DNA from: Marsupella aquatica
Taxonomy: Eukaryota; Marchantiophyta
Direction: 5' to 3'
Length of the DNA: 64,000 nucleotides
Assembly (NCBI GenBank): GCA_973895155.1
Contig: OZ316896.1
Location: 15,748,001 to 15,812,000, forward strand
Positions 1 through 11,626 of this stretch are shown here, piece by piece; position 1 is the first letter of the stretch, and every line of letters begins with the position of its first letter. Both the position numbers and the translations under genes were made by a program. The notes under the pieces are model-generated. The model ran no database searches. It saw only the letters and a list, made by a program, of their open reading frames with translations, and was not told the DNA's origin.

Positions 1-1540
1 TATTGTGTGAACAACACACTAACATTAATAAAAAGATGTATATATATATATAAAGAAGGACCCAAGGGAACAAAATCGACAATCATCAAAATGAAAAAAC
101 AAAAAAATATATAAAAACCAAGAATAACAATTGAGATAATAAGAATACATAAATATTTGGTTTAATAAGAATAAAATAGCAAAAATATATACTTATAAAA
201 ATATATAATATATATATTTTATAATTTAAAATAATGTGTTAAAACTAAATTATATTTGATCATTTTGGGAAATCTTTTTAATTTACTCTATGATGAGGTG
301 GATAAATGGGTTCAAATTATATTTTATATCACTAAATTTAGTTATTTTAATAGACACATTGTCTTCAATTCATATTACTATAATTTTTTATTGTCATTTA
401 TTAAATCAAAATTTTTTCATCTTGCGATACTCCAAATTATTAGTTTAATACGTATTATAAAATTTATCGATATCAATTCAAATCAAATAACATACATTAA
501 GATGTCAGATATACTAAAGAGGAATGGATGGTTAATAATTTTCTTATTTCATGTCGTTCTTGATTTAAAAATCTAAAATATAATCTATGAACTTTGAGAC
601 AAACTCATTCACAATTTTAGATATCTTTCTATATGATCTTATTAACTAGACTGAGTTTTAGAATAAACTTTATGTTTAATATAAGATAAAAATAGAGTTA
701 AGTCTTGATTTGGTGAACATTCAGGTTCTTAACCTTAGTAATATCAACAACTATGTCATTGAAAATATTGAAATGAGAGATATTAAAGAATTCTCATGAT
801 CACATGATTCTTATCTTATGATAAAAATCAAACATATCTTATACCATAAATTGACAATCTAGCAATGTTACGTTAAACTAGCATGTCTTCACCCTAAACT
901 TTGACACATGAAATAGTCAAAACTCTTAAATTTCAATGTGTTTTAATAAAATTAGATCCATAAAAAGGATGCACAATATCAATTATGAGTCCATCGAAAT
1001 TGTAAATTTATATCTATGATTAGTGATAAGATCGTCATCTTCAAATCAAAGATCTCAACTAATGGTTATTTATTGGTGGCATAACTCTCCAAGAAATGAA
1101 TCTTAAATTTGTTATGAAAATCAATGATATAATTATCCGATTCAATCTCAAATGTTGTCGACTCGTGTTGGGTCTACATTTAATTTTTTTTTCTTTCGCG
1201 TTGTTATTGGCTAACTAAATTGATTTCCACACTTTCCGATTGCCCTTTTAAAAATATTATGATTTACTAATATCAAATGTTGATTGGTAAACATCGTATA
1301 ATCTTTAAAAAGATATTGACATTTTGTGATACAAATTTATAATTTAGTTATATTTGTATAATGCAACGTCTGATTGCGAACAAAAATACTCGATCACAAG
1401 CACCAATATTCCTAAATCTAAAAACAATGGTACTTCAATATATACTCGTATTTTTAATTTTGAAATTTGCAATACATGTAAGATGTTATGGGACATAAAT
1501 TAGTATGGATATAATTTGTTTTGGGGCTAAAATTTATCAT
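1..1540. other. AT-rich non-coding DNA
   Basis: Very AT-rich sequence with many short A/T runs and stop codons in all frames. The one open frame here (256-576) has strongly biased, low-complexity composition and matches no family I know. I see no gene, RNA gene or clear transposon domain. Confidence 0.6.
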
Positions 1541-1553
1541 GATGTTCTCTTAA

Positions 1554-1632
1554 TATATGAAAATTTATTTATTTTAATATGTTATAGATTATATAAATAG
1601 TTTAGTAGTTAGATTATTATATTTAGATTTTA
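1554..1632. repeat. Dispersed repeat, copy 1 (partner near 38.2 kb)
   Basis: About 45 bases centred on a block beginning TTTTAATATGTTATAGATTA are nearly identical to sequence at 38198-38243. The flanks (TATATGAAAATT, GATTATTATATTTAG) are also partly shared. Both copies lie in the same orientation 36.6 kb apart, next to degraded transposon DNA. This suggests two ends or copies of one uncharacterised repeat family. Confidence 0.55.
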
Positions 1633-2629
1633 ATAACTATTTTAGCTATAGTATACGAACTACAGTAGTTCCACCAACTACAATAATTTTAGTGACAGTT
1701 TCTTCACACTAGGTCTCGAATGAACGGTTTTATTCACACTAGGCCTCGAATCGGCCTATCTTCTTTCCACATAACCCAAGTCAAGTCATAGATTGCAATT
1801 TCCAATGAATCCTACAATTAAATAAGTCAATTATAGAAAACAAAGACTATGATCTTAAAATTTACCATAGATGATATAATCACAGGCTCTGGCATCCTAA
1901 GCATAACATTGTATCTTTCATCTCCATACTTTCTAACTAAAATATCTCTATAATTAATCTTTTTACGACATATCACTCTAATGTCAATAGATGAAGGAAA
2001 ATTAGACACATTATTAAGAAGCCTATTCAAATCTAACTCCGATACATTTACGGGTTGTCTATTAAAATCCATCTAATATAAAATAAAAATAGTTATATTC
2101 CATTCATTTCCATAAATAACATTCGGATATACAAATAGTGCGTTGCTATTCATAACTGTTTTCATTAACTCAAACCCAAAATGATAAAGAAGATGCATTC
2201 TCATGGTATACTTGCTAAGACAATGAATTCTAATTAAGAAAGAATTGACAAATGGCACAGCAGGTGGAGGATAAACTCTAGATACTCTATTTATCATATT
2301 ATTCATTACAAACACACTAAATTGATCTCAAGACTAATAAATATAAATCATAAAATAGTTCTAAGGCCAACAATCAAGTTAGTACCCAAGTATGGATGTA
2401 AATAATAAACAAGACATGTCCACAAGAGGGGAAGAGTTCCTTATAGTATTGCGAGTCCAATATGATAGATCAAACAATACAAATGAGAAGAGTGTGCTCC
2501 TCTTCACTTTATTTATAGTGCCCCTTTATGTTTTCCAAGAGGACATGGATCGATACCTTCACCCTTTTGGATGGAAGCCAAGTGGCAAGCATCAAACACT
2601 TACAAGTGTGCTAGTACTATTCATAGTTA

Positions 2630-2783
2630 GTGGAACTACTGTGCGTAGTTGGTGGAATTATTACACGTAATTAGTGGAACTACTATGCGTAGTTGGTGAA
2701 ACTACTATACGTAATTGATGCAAGTACTATACATAATTGATAAAATTATTATGCATAAATGGTGAAATTACTATGTACCATTG
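2630..2783. repeat. 22-bp minisatellite, seven units
   Basis: Seven head-to-tail 22-bp units of the form GTGGAACTACTGTGCGTAG(T)TG. The alternating variants are CGTAGTTG, CGTAATTA and CATAATTG. The units diverge progressively to the right. A short related segment in the opposite sense (GTAGTTCCACCAACTAC) occurs near 1663-1680. No coding role is apparent. Confidence 0.75.
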
Positions 2784-2878
2784 TAGAATGTACACATTGC
2801 ATATAGAATATAACATATATCCTCTAATAATACTACTATGAAGTTTTTAAATAAAATATTTTTCACATAAACTCAAAT

Positions 2879-3705
2879 AACACAATATGGATTCTAGCCT
2901 TCTAAAGGGAATTTCCACGACAGCGTCCGCCACGTCTTTCACGTTCTCCACATCCTCCACGTCCTCTAAGGGGCCGTTAAAAATTATGTTGTGGGCGTTG
3001 GTTAAAGAAACTTTCCTTGTTGGGGTTGTTTCTCCGGTTGCCATTCCTAGTGCGCTTAATACCCTGCCTTGATGTGGAGTGTTCAGCATTTTCTATATTA
3101 TGGGTTTTACTCTATGGTCCTGGGGTTAGTGTACCCGTAAGGCATTTTCTAGAGTTAACTAAAAGAAGCTCTTGGTTTCTTTCTGTTACTAGGAGGTGGG
3201 CGATGAGCTCTGAGTATTGTCTGAACTTCATGTTCCGGTACTGAGTTGATAGTAACACGTTCGAAGAGTGAAACATGGACAAGGTCTTTTCTAGCAAGTC
3301 CTTGTCGGCGACTGACTCGCCATAGAGTGCAAGGGTTGAGATGGATGTGAAGTGCTGGACTTGTAGGTTTAGTCATTCTTGGCGGGCTCTAGGTAGTTCG
3401 GCCAATTTCTGGTGATTGAATCGGGTCTTAAGCGCTGTCCATAGCTCGCAAGGGGTTGAGAGATGCATGTATTATCTTTGCAAGAACCTATGGATATGAC
3501 GTCTAAGAAATACTAGGGCGTTGGATTCATTGGCTTTGATTAACGGGTTTGGTTGGGGTTCGCCAGCTAGTATGGGTTGGGCGATCCCTATAGCGGGGAG
3601 TAGGGTTAAAGAGGTCAGGTTCTCCTTTAGGTTCATGGATCACTCGAGGTAATTGTTACCATCAATTTCTAAAGCTGGGAAAATCAATTTCTCCAGGTTG
3701 GCCAT
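2879..3705 (-). pseudogene. Copia-type retrotransposon gag remnant (UBN2-like)
   Basis: Read on the minus strand from the ATG at 3705, one frame gives a gag-like protein. It starts MANLEKLIFPALEIDGNNY, a typical opening of plant Copia gag/UBN2 proteins. It continues through a helical core (ELWTALKTRFNHQKLAELPR, then YRNMKFRQYSELIAHLL) and ends in a basic Gly/Arg-rich tail (RPLRGRGGCGERERR). At least five in-frame stops interrupt it: after the opening LE, before YMH, inside RQE*LN, after TPGP and after HNF. It is therefore dead. No zinc knuckle, protease, integrase or RT follows within the window, so only the 5' part of the element remains. Family assignment is by motif recognition. Confidence 0.7.
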
Positions 3706-5095
3706 TGGGGGTGGTGGCTAGGTTTCTTTTAATGGTAATTGGGGCTTATGTTCTCTAAGTATAGTAAAAATTGACAAAACACATTGGCATGCAAAGTGAG
3801 ACTGGGTGCAGAGAGCATACAAATCTGGAATTCAATTTTAGGGTTTGCACTTAGGATTTAGGTTTTTTTTGTTATTTGGTTAACTGCAAAGTTTCTTTTG
3901 TATTTTCTCTTTCCTTTGTTGAATTGTGCAGTAATAGAGTTTTGTAGTTTGTGCAATTATGAAGGTTTTGCGATTATGTGCGCTTATTTTGTTAAGTACA
4001 TGGGTTGCTTTGTATGAAAAAGTTTCTCTGTAAAGTATTGTACTTAGGGGGGATTGCGACTTATCAATTTCTTGATGTTTTCTTGAGTTCCTGCACCCGG
4101 GCTATGCCTGCTTGGCCTTCGTTCTCTTGTCTTGTGCCCTTTCAAGTCTCAATTCTTCAATTCAGGTTCTTTCCCATGCCCGTTGTACTGCCTATCGAAA
4201 GCCAAAAATGTTTTTCCCTTCCAGACGATCGGTCTCCGCTTGTCCTTCTCTCTCAGGTGCGTACTACAATTTAGGGGATTATAATCTTCGATCTTCTTTC
4301 TCGCCTCTTTCTCGCTTGGTTCATCCGTATTTGCTCTTTTTGTTAGTTCCGCTCCTCCTTTAATGTGTCTTTTCTCTTTCTAAGTCCCCTCGCAATGATT
4401 TTCTAGAGGAATCAGTCTTTGCAGTGCCCCTTTCTCGATCGCTCTTTTGTTTTATCGATTTTTCTCGCTGTTAGCGTAAGGATCAATGCTTCTGTTTCCT
4501 TCCTCTCTTTTGGGACTTTTCTTATCGGATTTATTTCACCTATTTGCTTTTGAATGGCTTCCTCTCGATGTCTTCTCTTGTTTATATCTGTCTTGTTGAT
4601 CTATTGCATCCTTATCGATTTACTTTTTCCCCTCAAAATTCTCCTTTTGCGCTATTGAGATTCAATGGATTCAGATTTGATTGCACTTTTCAAGGCGTTT
4701 TTTCTCTCTTCTATTAGAGGGTTCATGTTTGATTCCTCGCTCCCTGTTTCCAGCAATCTTCATAGCCCTTCGAAAATTTCTTAGCCTCCTTCTTTTACTT
4801 CTGTATGTTCATTCTTCCTTCTATGATCTCGTTTGCATTTCTGCTTTGACTCTTCATTCGCTTTTATTTGCCATAGTCTTGTTCAATTAGATTCTTCATC
4901 ATTCGCCACTTAAAATTGTTCAATCTTTCATAATTTTCTTTTCTTTCTCCTTTGCTCTGGTGGTTGAGCTCTCGTACTGATAACGTATGATAATGTGAAT
5001 GTCAATAGCTGTCGTATAGTCTGGAAAGGTGTGTACATGTAGTAGTGTCGGATGACTGGCTGGTCTGGTCATTAGGAGGTAGAGTCTAACAAAAA
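3706..5095 (-). other. Leader of the Copia remnant; possible primer-binding site
   Basis: Pyrimidine-rich on the plus strand and gene-free; the short open frames are low-complexity. In the sense direction of the dead gag this would be the 5' leader. Near 4966-4984 the minus strand reads TATCAGTACGAGAGCTC, resembling an initiator-Met tRNA primer-binding site (TATCAGAGC) with four extra bases. If real, the LTR edge lies near 4985. I cannot identify a second LTR. Confidence 0.3.
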
Positions 5096-5201
5096 AAAAT
5101 TCAAGTTATTATATTTTTAGAATTCTAAGATATTAGAGATAAAATAAATATGTATAAATAAGATAGGTGGAAAAGACAAAAATACACCATTTGACCAAAA
5201 C

Positions 5202-5385
5202 ACTTGGTGGGCTATCTTGGTCTTTGGTCCTTGGTGGGCTACATTGGTCCTTAGTGGGCTACCTTGGTCCTTGGTCTTGGGTGGGCTATTTTGGTCCTTA
5301 GTGGGCTACTTTGGTCTTGGGTGAGCTACCTTGGTCCTTGGTCCTTGGTAGACTATCTTGGTCCTTGGATTTGGTGGGGGTTGTT
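5202..5385. repeat. CTTGGT/GGGCTA minisatellite in the 5' LTR
   Basis: Imperfect repeats built from CTTGGTCCTTGG and GTGGGCTACCTTGG with variable spacing. The same array, with a different copy number, is in the 3' LTR at 8932-9058, so it belongs to the LTR and was not a later insertion. Confidence 0.7.
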
Positions 5386-5511
5386 ACTTAGTAGGAGTAG
5401 TATAAATAGTAAAGTTTTTTTAGGTCAATGTCCATTCTTCCATTCTTGCACATCTTTTGGTCAATGTCCATTCTTCCATTCTTCCTCTTGCAAATGGGAG
5501 GTGGAGGGGCA

Positions 5512-6305
5512 TCCATGATGCCAAGAACTACAGTTGTCATTTGTTGGAATTGTGGTAAACCAGGCCACTATTCAAACAATTATCTAGAGCAAAAGAAGCA
5601 AGGATATGGGATACCGCCTCTACTCTGTGGTGTGTGCAAAAGATAGGGTCACACAACTGCAAACTGTCCTATTGGAGCTGGAATAAGAGTGATGATAGGG
5701 AGACCAGAAGTGATAGCACCTATGGTAGCTTAAGCACCTAGAGAAACCACTATGAATTACTTGAGTATGGAATGGCAAGAGAAAGAAGAGGTGGAGGGTG
5801 ACCCAGGTTGGGAATACCAGGATGAGATGGCTGGTTTGGAGACCCCTGAAGATGAGGAGCAATGTTATAAGGTGTTTACCAGGTTAACAAGGAGGAAGGA
5901 CCGTCAAATAGAGAAAGAGCACAACAAAAAGGCCAGGAAGGAGAAAACAACATTTGAGATGACATTAGGAGTCCCACCAGAGCAAGATAGTGACTATAGG
6001 AGGGACCACCCCAAGCTCTTTTACCCCAAGGTAAATGAGGAGGTGAAGAAACAATTGGAGGAGTTGAAGACCATGCAGCACCAAAAGGCTCTTGATAAGG
6101 ATTTGAAGAAAACAAGACTTCTGAAGACAAAGAAGGATGGCAAGAACAAGAGAGAGGAGGAACAAGTTGTGACAATGTAACCCTATGACATCAAAAAGGA
6201 TGTAAAAGAATGCCTTGTTACAGCTACTGTTGGACAGCTCATCAAGGACAATCCTTTCTATAGGAAGCAATTGAGAGAGATGTTAGTTGGTAAGAAGAGG
6301 AGAGG
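5512..6305 (+). pseudogene. Gypsy gag C-terminus with CCHC knuckles
   Basis: One reading frame holds two zinc knuckles: CWNCGKPGHYSNNY (5554-5595), whose last Cys is Tyr, and CGVC..GHTTANC (5626-5670), interrupted by a TAG stop. A long charged, helical linker follows (5752-6177), then stops at 5731 and 6178. Beyond these the frame still reads sensibly to about 6340 (VGQLIKDNPFYRKQL). Both knuckles are damaged. In the intact family this region packages the RNA genome. Confidence 0.65.
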
Positions 6306-6796
6306 TTGCCAAAGGTGGAAACTCCAACTGATGTGATGATGATATGTGAAGATCAGGGGGCACCAAAAATTGACATTCAAATAAGTGGGTGTGTGCTTTC
6401 ATATGTGCCTTTTGATGGAGGCTCAAGAGTCAACATTATGATTGAGGCAACAACAAACAACTTGGCTTCAAGAAACTCCAGTACACAGCCAGGACTATGA
6501 GGTTAGCCAATGGAGCAAGGGTGCTGCCAGTGAGGACCCTCATCAAGGTACCAACACTTATTGGAGGTAAAGAATTCTTACTGAATTATTTGGTGATGAG
6601 GCCAGCTAGGCCTTCTACCTACCCAATCTTGATTGGTACACCATGGCTTTATGGAGCTAAGGTGACTTCTGATTGGGGAAGAAAAAAATTTAGATTTGGA
6701 AAGCCATCTATTTCAGTACCTTGGGTCAAGATGAGCATGAGGGAGAGACCACTCCAGAAAAAGAGGAGTATGATTATGAGATTGTCACCGACTTAG
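6306..6796 (+). pseudogene. Gypsy aspartic protease remnant
   Basis: The translated segment VPFDGGSRVNIM near 6408-6443 matches the D-G-G-S-x-V-N-I active-site style of plant Gypsy proteases. It is followed by MRLANGARVLPVRTL and FLLNYLVMRP...PILIGTPWL, the usual second half of the fold. The two halves lie in different frames (joint near 6497), so it is broken. In an intact element this enzyme cleaves the Gag-Pol polyprotein. Confidence 0.6.
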
Positions 6797-7041
6797 AATC
6801 AGATGAAGATGAAGTTTTTATGCTGGATTTTGTGAGTAGATTGACTGAGGAAGAAATGTTTGGAGAGGAAGATACCATTGTCAACTAAGATGGAAGTCTA
6901 ACCAAAGAGGGGTCTGCAAAAGAAAATAATAAGCTTGAGAACTCTACATTAAAGGAGGCCAAGGCCAAAATTGACCTAGAGAAAGAGCTTACAAGTCAAG
7001 ACCAAACCAGTAAAGAGAAGAATCCAATCAGGGATGCACCT

Positions 7042-7698
7042 TTGAAGAAAGTGAAGGAACCTTGGCAGGAAGGCTTGAGGCTAGCACAACTAGAGGAGGC
7101 ATTGGATCCAACCTTGAGGAACCGCATGGAGATGATCAGATCCAAGCAATACAGGAAATTTTTTGTGAAGGAGGATAAAGATTTAAATCTGGGATATGTT
7201 CTCGGCCCACCTGAAGAGAAGACCATTCAAAATCTATTAGTTGACTATGTAAATATCTTTACATGGAGTTATATTGATCTTACTAGAGTTAACCCTGAAC
7301 TAGGAGAACATAGGATTGATTTGATGTTGGGAGCCAGACCAGTTCGCTAAAGGCAATATAGAATGAATCCAAAATATTCATTGATGGTGAAAGATGAGAT
7401 TGATAAGTTATTGGAGGCTGGTTTTATATATCCCATGCTTAATAGTGAATGTGTATCACCTATAGTTGTGCCAAAAAAGTCAGAAGCTGATAGAAAACAA
7501 AAAATCAAAATGTGTCAAGATTTTAGGAAGTTGAATGAGGCCACTAAGAATAACCATTACCCTATCCCTTTTACCGACATGGTACTTGACATAGTAGGTG
7601 GATGGGAGATCTATAGTTTCTTGGATGACTATTCAGGTTACAACCAGATATGGATAAGGAAGGAAGACCAGCTCAAGACCACCTTCACCACGAAATGA
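7042..7698 (+). pseudogene. Gypsy reverse transcriptase, truncated
   Basis: From about 7042 a linker leads into RT fingers and palm: RVNPELGEHRIDL, then MNPKYSLMVKDEIDKLLEAG, then CQDFRKLNEATKNNHYPIP and FLDDYSGYNQIWI. A stop at 7348 separates the linker from RT. RT ends abruptly at TTFTTK (7698), before the YxDD catalytic segment. Sequence jumps directly to an RNase H segment, so hundreds of bases are missing. Confidence 0.8.
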
Positions 7699-7950
7699 GA
7701 AGTTTAGGCACTATTTATTGGGTTACAAAGTCATCTTACTGATCACAATGCCTTGAAGTATATGGTGAACAAGGCTGATGTAACCGGTAGGGTAGTAAGT
7801 TGGGTCTTGCTTTTACAAGAGTTTGATTATGAAGTAAGAGTTAGACCTGAAAAGACTCATGGCAATGGTGATTTTTCTCAAGGATTCATGGGCCAGCAAA
7901 CCGCGCTGAGGTGGATAATCAATTCCTTAATGAGAACCTATTCCAAGTAA
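7699..7950 (+). pseudogene. Gypsy RNase H C-terminal remnant
   Basis: Directly after truncated RT, the sequence LLGYKVILLTDHNALKYMVN followed by GRVVSWVLLLQEFDYEVRV is the C-terminal half of a Gypsy RNase H domain. The usual ending (HGNADFLSR) is altered to HGNGDFSQGF. The junction marks an internal deletion that removed the RT catalytic core and the first half of RNase H. Confidence 0.7.
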
Positions 7951-8587
7951 AGATTGAGGATGACACATGGTACTTGGAAATCATCAACTTTCTTAAAATT
8001 GCTAGGGTACCAAGAGAGATGGGAAAGAAGTTGTTGCTGTATTTTTTAGGAAGGTTAGACCATACATATTGATAAAAGATGTTTTACACAAGGAGGGTGT
8101 AGATGGAAGGCTAAGGAGGTGCCTGGAGAAAAATCAAATTCACGTGGTGATGAAAGCTCTATATGAAGAGGAGACTGGTGGATACTATGCAACGACTACT
8201 ATCTTTAGGAAAATTCTAGATGCTGAATATTGATGGCCAACACTCCACAAAAATGTACAAGGGTTTGTGAAGGGTTGTGACCTTTGCCAACGGACAGGCC
8301 AACCTGCCGTGACAAGTAACCATCCTCTCACTCTTATTTTACCTTTAGCACCCTTTGAGAAGTGGGCTATTGACTATGCTACTAAGTGGATGGAAGCTAG
8401 AGCTACAATCAAGAATAATACAAGGACAGCAGCTAGGTTTATATATGAACAACTTTTCACAAGGTTTGGCTCTCCCTTAGAGTTGGTGAGTCATAGGGGA
8501 GCTCATTTCTTGAATGAGGTGGTGGAAGAACTCACTAACCACTACTTAGTGAAAGAGAAGATTTTTTCTTTAATCCAAGGTAGATAA
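7951..8587 (+). pseudogene. Gypsy integrase remnant with missing catalytic parts
   Basis: A zinc-binding region (DDTWYLEIINFLKIARVP... then WPTLHKNVQGFVKGCDLCQR) leads into the integrase core. A TGA at 8232 interrupts it. In the core, PFEKWAIDYATKWMEA fuses the first Asp region straight onto DYATKW, so about 20 residues are missing. The second catalytic motif, usually SDxGxHF, reads SHRGAHF, so that Asp is lost. The frame ends at 8587, just before the 3' LTR. Confidence 0.75.
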
Positions 8588-8612
8588 ATACTTAGTATTA
8601 GTTGAAGGGAGT

Positions 8613-9730
8613 GTTATTTAATTATTTATTAATTTTGGGGTTTGAAAAGTATTTTTCTGAAATGGTGACATCATTTTAGGAACCCTCCGACCCAAAACTA
8701 GACTTTGAGTGGCCAACAAAAAATATATTTTAAGAATAATAATTTAGCTTAGGATTGAAGAGTTATAGCTAAAAATACAGTTTGACACCTAAATATAATG
8801 AAAATATCCTATAAGAATGGACACAAAACAATTCAAGTCATTATATTTTTAGAATTCTAAAATATTAGAAATAAAATAAAAATATATAAATATGATAGGT
8901 GACAAAGACAAAAATACACCATTTGACCAAAACACTTGGTGGGCTACCTTGGTCTTTGGTCTTGGGTGGGCTATCTTGGTCTTTAGTGGGCTACCTTGGT
9001 CTTTGGTCTTGGGTGAGCTACCTTGGTCCTTGGTCCTTGGTAGGCTACCTTGGTCTTTAATAGGAGTAGTATAAATAGTGAAGTTTTTTAGGCCAATGTT
9101 CATTCTTCCATTCTTGCACATACTTGCTCTAGCTTGATGAGTAGTGCTTGGATGAGGAGTTTGTATCATGTATGGATCTCATTGTGTATGTAGTAAAATG
9201 CTTTCTACTTTGAAACCACACCTTGATGTGTACATGCACTTAGGTGGAAAGAAGCTAGGTTGTAGATTGTGCTTCAATGGATATTTGGATGAAGATCGAA
9301 GGCCTTGGTGTTTGTTTTATATTGTTGAAGTTCAGAGATGAGAGATTGTGCATTTTGAAGTTGTGCTATTAATGGAGTTTTGTTAGTGACAAGAAAAAGC
9401 TTAGACATTGAATTGATCATAAGTTAGAGATGTGTGATTAAAGATCTTGGGCAAGAGCTTGAGGCGAGTCAAGTTTCATCGGTTGAACTTGGGGATGAAT
9501 GAGGTTCAAGTGAGTACTAAGGTCATTCAGTAGAGTAGGGAAGGAAGATGATTCATAGATGACAGCTATGAATGATTGTGTTTTATGGCAAAACGATGAG
9601 AGTTGAGGGTGTGTGAGTTGAAGGTAGATTCAAGTAGAATCTATATTTTTGGTGGCGAAAACCAAACTACCTATGAGTGTGAGTGTTTTGAGATAATAGC
9701 AACAAATTTCCAAAAAGGGCCCTTCAATAG
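8613..9730 (+). repeat. 3' LTR of the Gypsy element (right end uncertain)
   Basis: Begins TGTTATTTAATTATTTATTA after a polypurine run. The part from 8830 to 9121 is a diverged copy of 5096-5457, including the minisatellite and TATAAATAG near 9070 (TATAAATAGT near 5400), a plausible TATA box. The remainder, 9122-9730, has no partner because the 5' LTR is truncated there. No coding content. Confidence 0.6.
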
Positions 9731-9841
9731 GATAATATTATAAGATATTTAGGGGTAAGTAACTTATTAGTTTTTATATAAGTTATTGACAATCGTTATA
9801 AAGAGGATGACACTTTCTCTATTATTGATCCTCTTGTTCGA

Positions 9842-10641
9842 TTGGTTGATTGTTGTGTTCAATCTATTGGTTGTCATCTTCATCTCACGGGTACTTCAGG
9901 TGGCTCTCCAATTATATTGTATAACATGGAAGGATCATACACAAAGAAGTGTTATCATGAAAAGTGCGCTACACGCCTTGATAAGTTTACGACGACAATT
10001 ACTGAACTAAAATTGAAAGCTGATTTTGATTGGCTCTCAGTATGGGAGACTGTTGGGGAATCTATTTCGGAGGAAGCAGAAGAAACAAGAAGGCAGAGTC
10101 TCATCCCTGACCTCTCGAATTTGCTGACAGAGGGATATGTTTGGCCTCTAATTAGAAATGCATTTGAGTCTGCAAATGCACATGGCACTGATGATGATGA
10201 TGCTACCTTCAAGACGATCGACAACATGCGCATATTGTCTAGAGTTAGTAGGAAATGGAGATTCCTTGTGACTCACTCAAAAGGATGGGCAACGTTAAAA
10301 GTGGTAAAGGACGTCATTAAAAATATGGACGACAATCGACATTGTAATCGTCACTCAACCGCGGGTACATTTTGTATTCTCTTACGTTAAATTCCGTCTA
10401 TTGATGCCCTTTCTATGATGTTAGTTACATCGCTCTCAAGTCTTGGGTGGCAAACTACGTCTGGAGGACGGAGATATATGAGAGGGATCTGTATGATAAG
10501 TTTTTTGATGAAGATGTGCTAGGAAGAGTCTAGGACTGGGTGGAGAACAGGTTCACCCCAATCTTATGGTGTGACAATGTAGAAAAGTTGTCGAGCAACA
10601 ATCCGAACAGTGGCTACATGCTTTATTCTAGTGATATTTGA
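9842..10641 (+). pseudogene. F-box-like plant protein remnant
   Basis: An open frame (182 residues, 9842-10390) has an acidic middle and the stretch MRILSRVSRKWRFLVTHSKG, then WATLKVV. This looks like the 'LSLVSRxWRxLV' helix of F-box-like proteins. After its stop, a second frame (from about 10425) continues with YIALKSWVANYVWRTEIYER and is interrupted by TAG at 10530-10532. This fits one gene broken by a frameshift and a nonsense codon. Family assignment is tentative. It could also be a short intact protein plus chance sequence. Confidence 0.4.
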
Positions 10642-11626
10642 TTGTGAAGACACAGGAGATCATTGCAAATAGCATTGTCGATAGAGTCCACTAGCCACTA
10701 GGTCATGTCATGATTTGAACTCATCATGTAATAATGAGGTTAGGGCTAGCATCATGGACTAATTTTGTACGACATTTTTCAATAATAAAAAAACTTATAT
10801 TATCACAATATTGGTGTGGTCTTTTTTCCCTCCTGGCAGCCTCGCCGACATCCATACGACATCGTTGGAATTCGGCAAGGATCTCCGAGATGTAGTGTTC
10901 CTGAACCCTACTCACCTTGGAGACATTCGCCGTTTGTTAGATCTGAGCGACCCTCGTCGAAATAGAACTTTGCTGAAATGGAACTTCCCAATCAGATGTC
11001 CTTGCCAAAATTGCACTTACCAGGAAAAAGTAAAAAATCGGATCTCAGATACCCTTGCCAAAATTGAACTTATGATCATAATCTTGACCGTTGTCGAGTG
11101 AGAAAACCGCCAGATCTCGGAGACCCTCTCCGAGATTTACTTACACCCTAAACTTTTTATTGTCAAACTAACAAAAAAGTCGCTGGCATCATTGTCTCTT
11201 CAACTGTCTAGGGATAGGATACCAATAATTGTTGTATTTTTAGTGGCGATGATGATGATTGTCTTGTACGTTGTAGGTCACCTCAACACGGACTAGATAG
11301 CATTGACGGAAAGTGACATGCATGTGAATAGATATGTACCCGTTATATGTACGCCAATTACTTCCATTACCCGATCCCTTTTAGTACATATTTGGTATAT
11401 GATATGAATCAATTGTTCCATCCAGACTCATTCTTATAAAAGTCCTTGGTAAACATGGCGCGAACAAAGATGGAGGTGAAGGCAATGTGGCAGCACGATG
11501 CGCCCTCCAATTTTTCACCTTCTTTCTCATCAGGGTAGAGCACCATGGCCAGAGTGGAGTCTATGATCGATGTCCAAGACATGCACAACCCACTATCTTC
11601 GCCATTTTGGGCATCGTCCCATAGAA
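10642..11626. other. Gene-free interval
   Basis: No recognisable coding sequence. A short duplicated phrase (CCTTGCCAAAATTG, near 11000 and 11054) is visible. The open frames here (10811-11101 and others) have no family resemblance and no supporting context. Confidence 0.4.

Larger units (their letters stand above)
5096..9730 (+). mobile_element. Degenerate Ty3/Gypsy LTR retrotransposon
   Basis: Partial LTR copies at about 5096-5457 and 8613-9730 flank a plus-strand series of CCHC knuckle, aspartic protease, reverse transcriptase, RNase H and H2C2/integrase. PR-RT-RH-INT is the Ty3/Gypsy order. The 5' LTR is truncated on both sides: it matches only about 8830-9120 of the 3' LTR. The primer-binding site and N-terminal gag are missing. 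A purine run (GAAGGGAG) directly precedes TGTTA at 8613 and fits a polypurine tract. Every reading frame is broken, so the copy cannot move by itself. The right boundary is uncertain. Confidence 0.8.

Noticed and set aside
5202-5385. Possible CRISPR-like array
   Set aside because: Units are short, irregular and without distinct spacers. They sit in an LTR of a plant retrotransposon, and CRISPR arrays are not expected in a plant nuclear genome.
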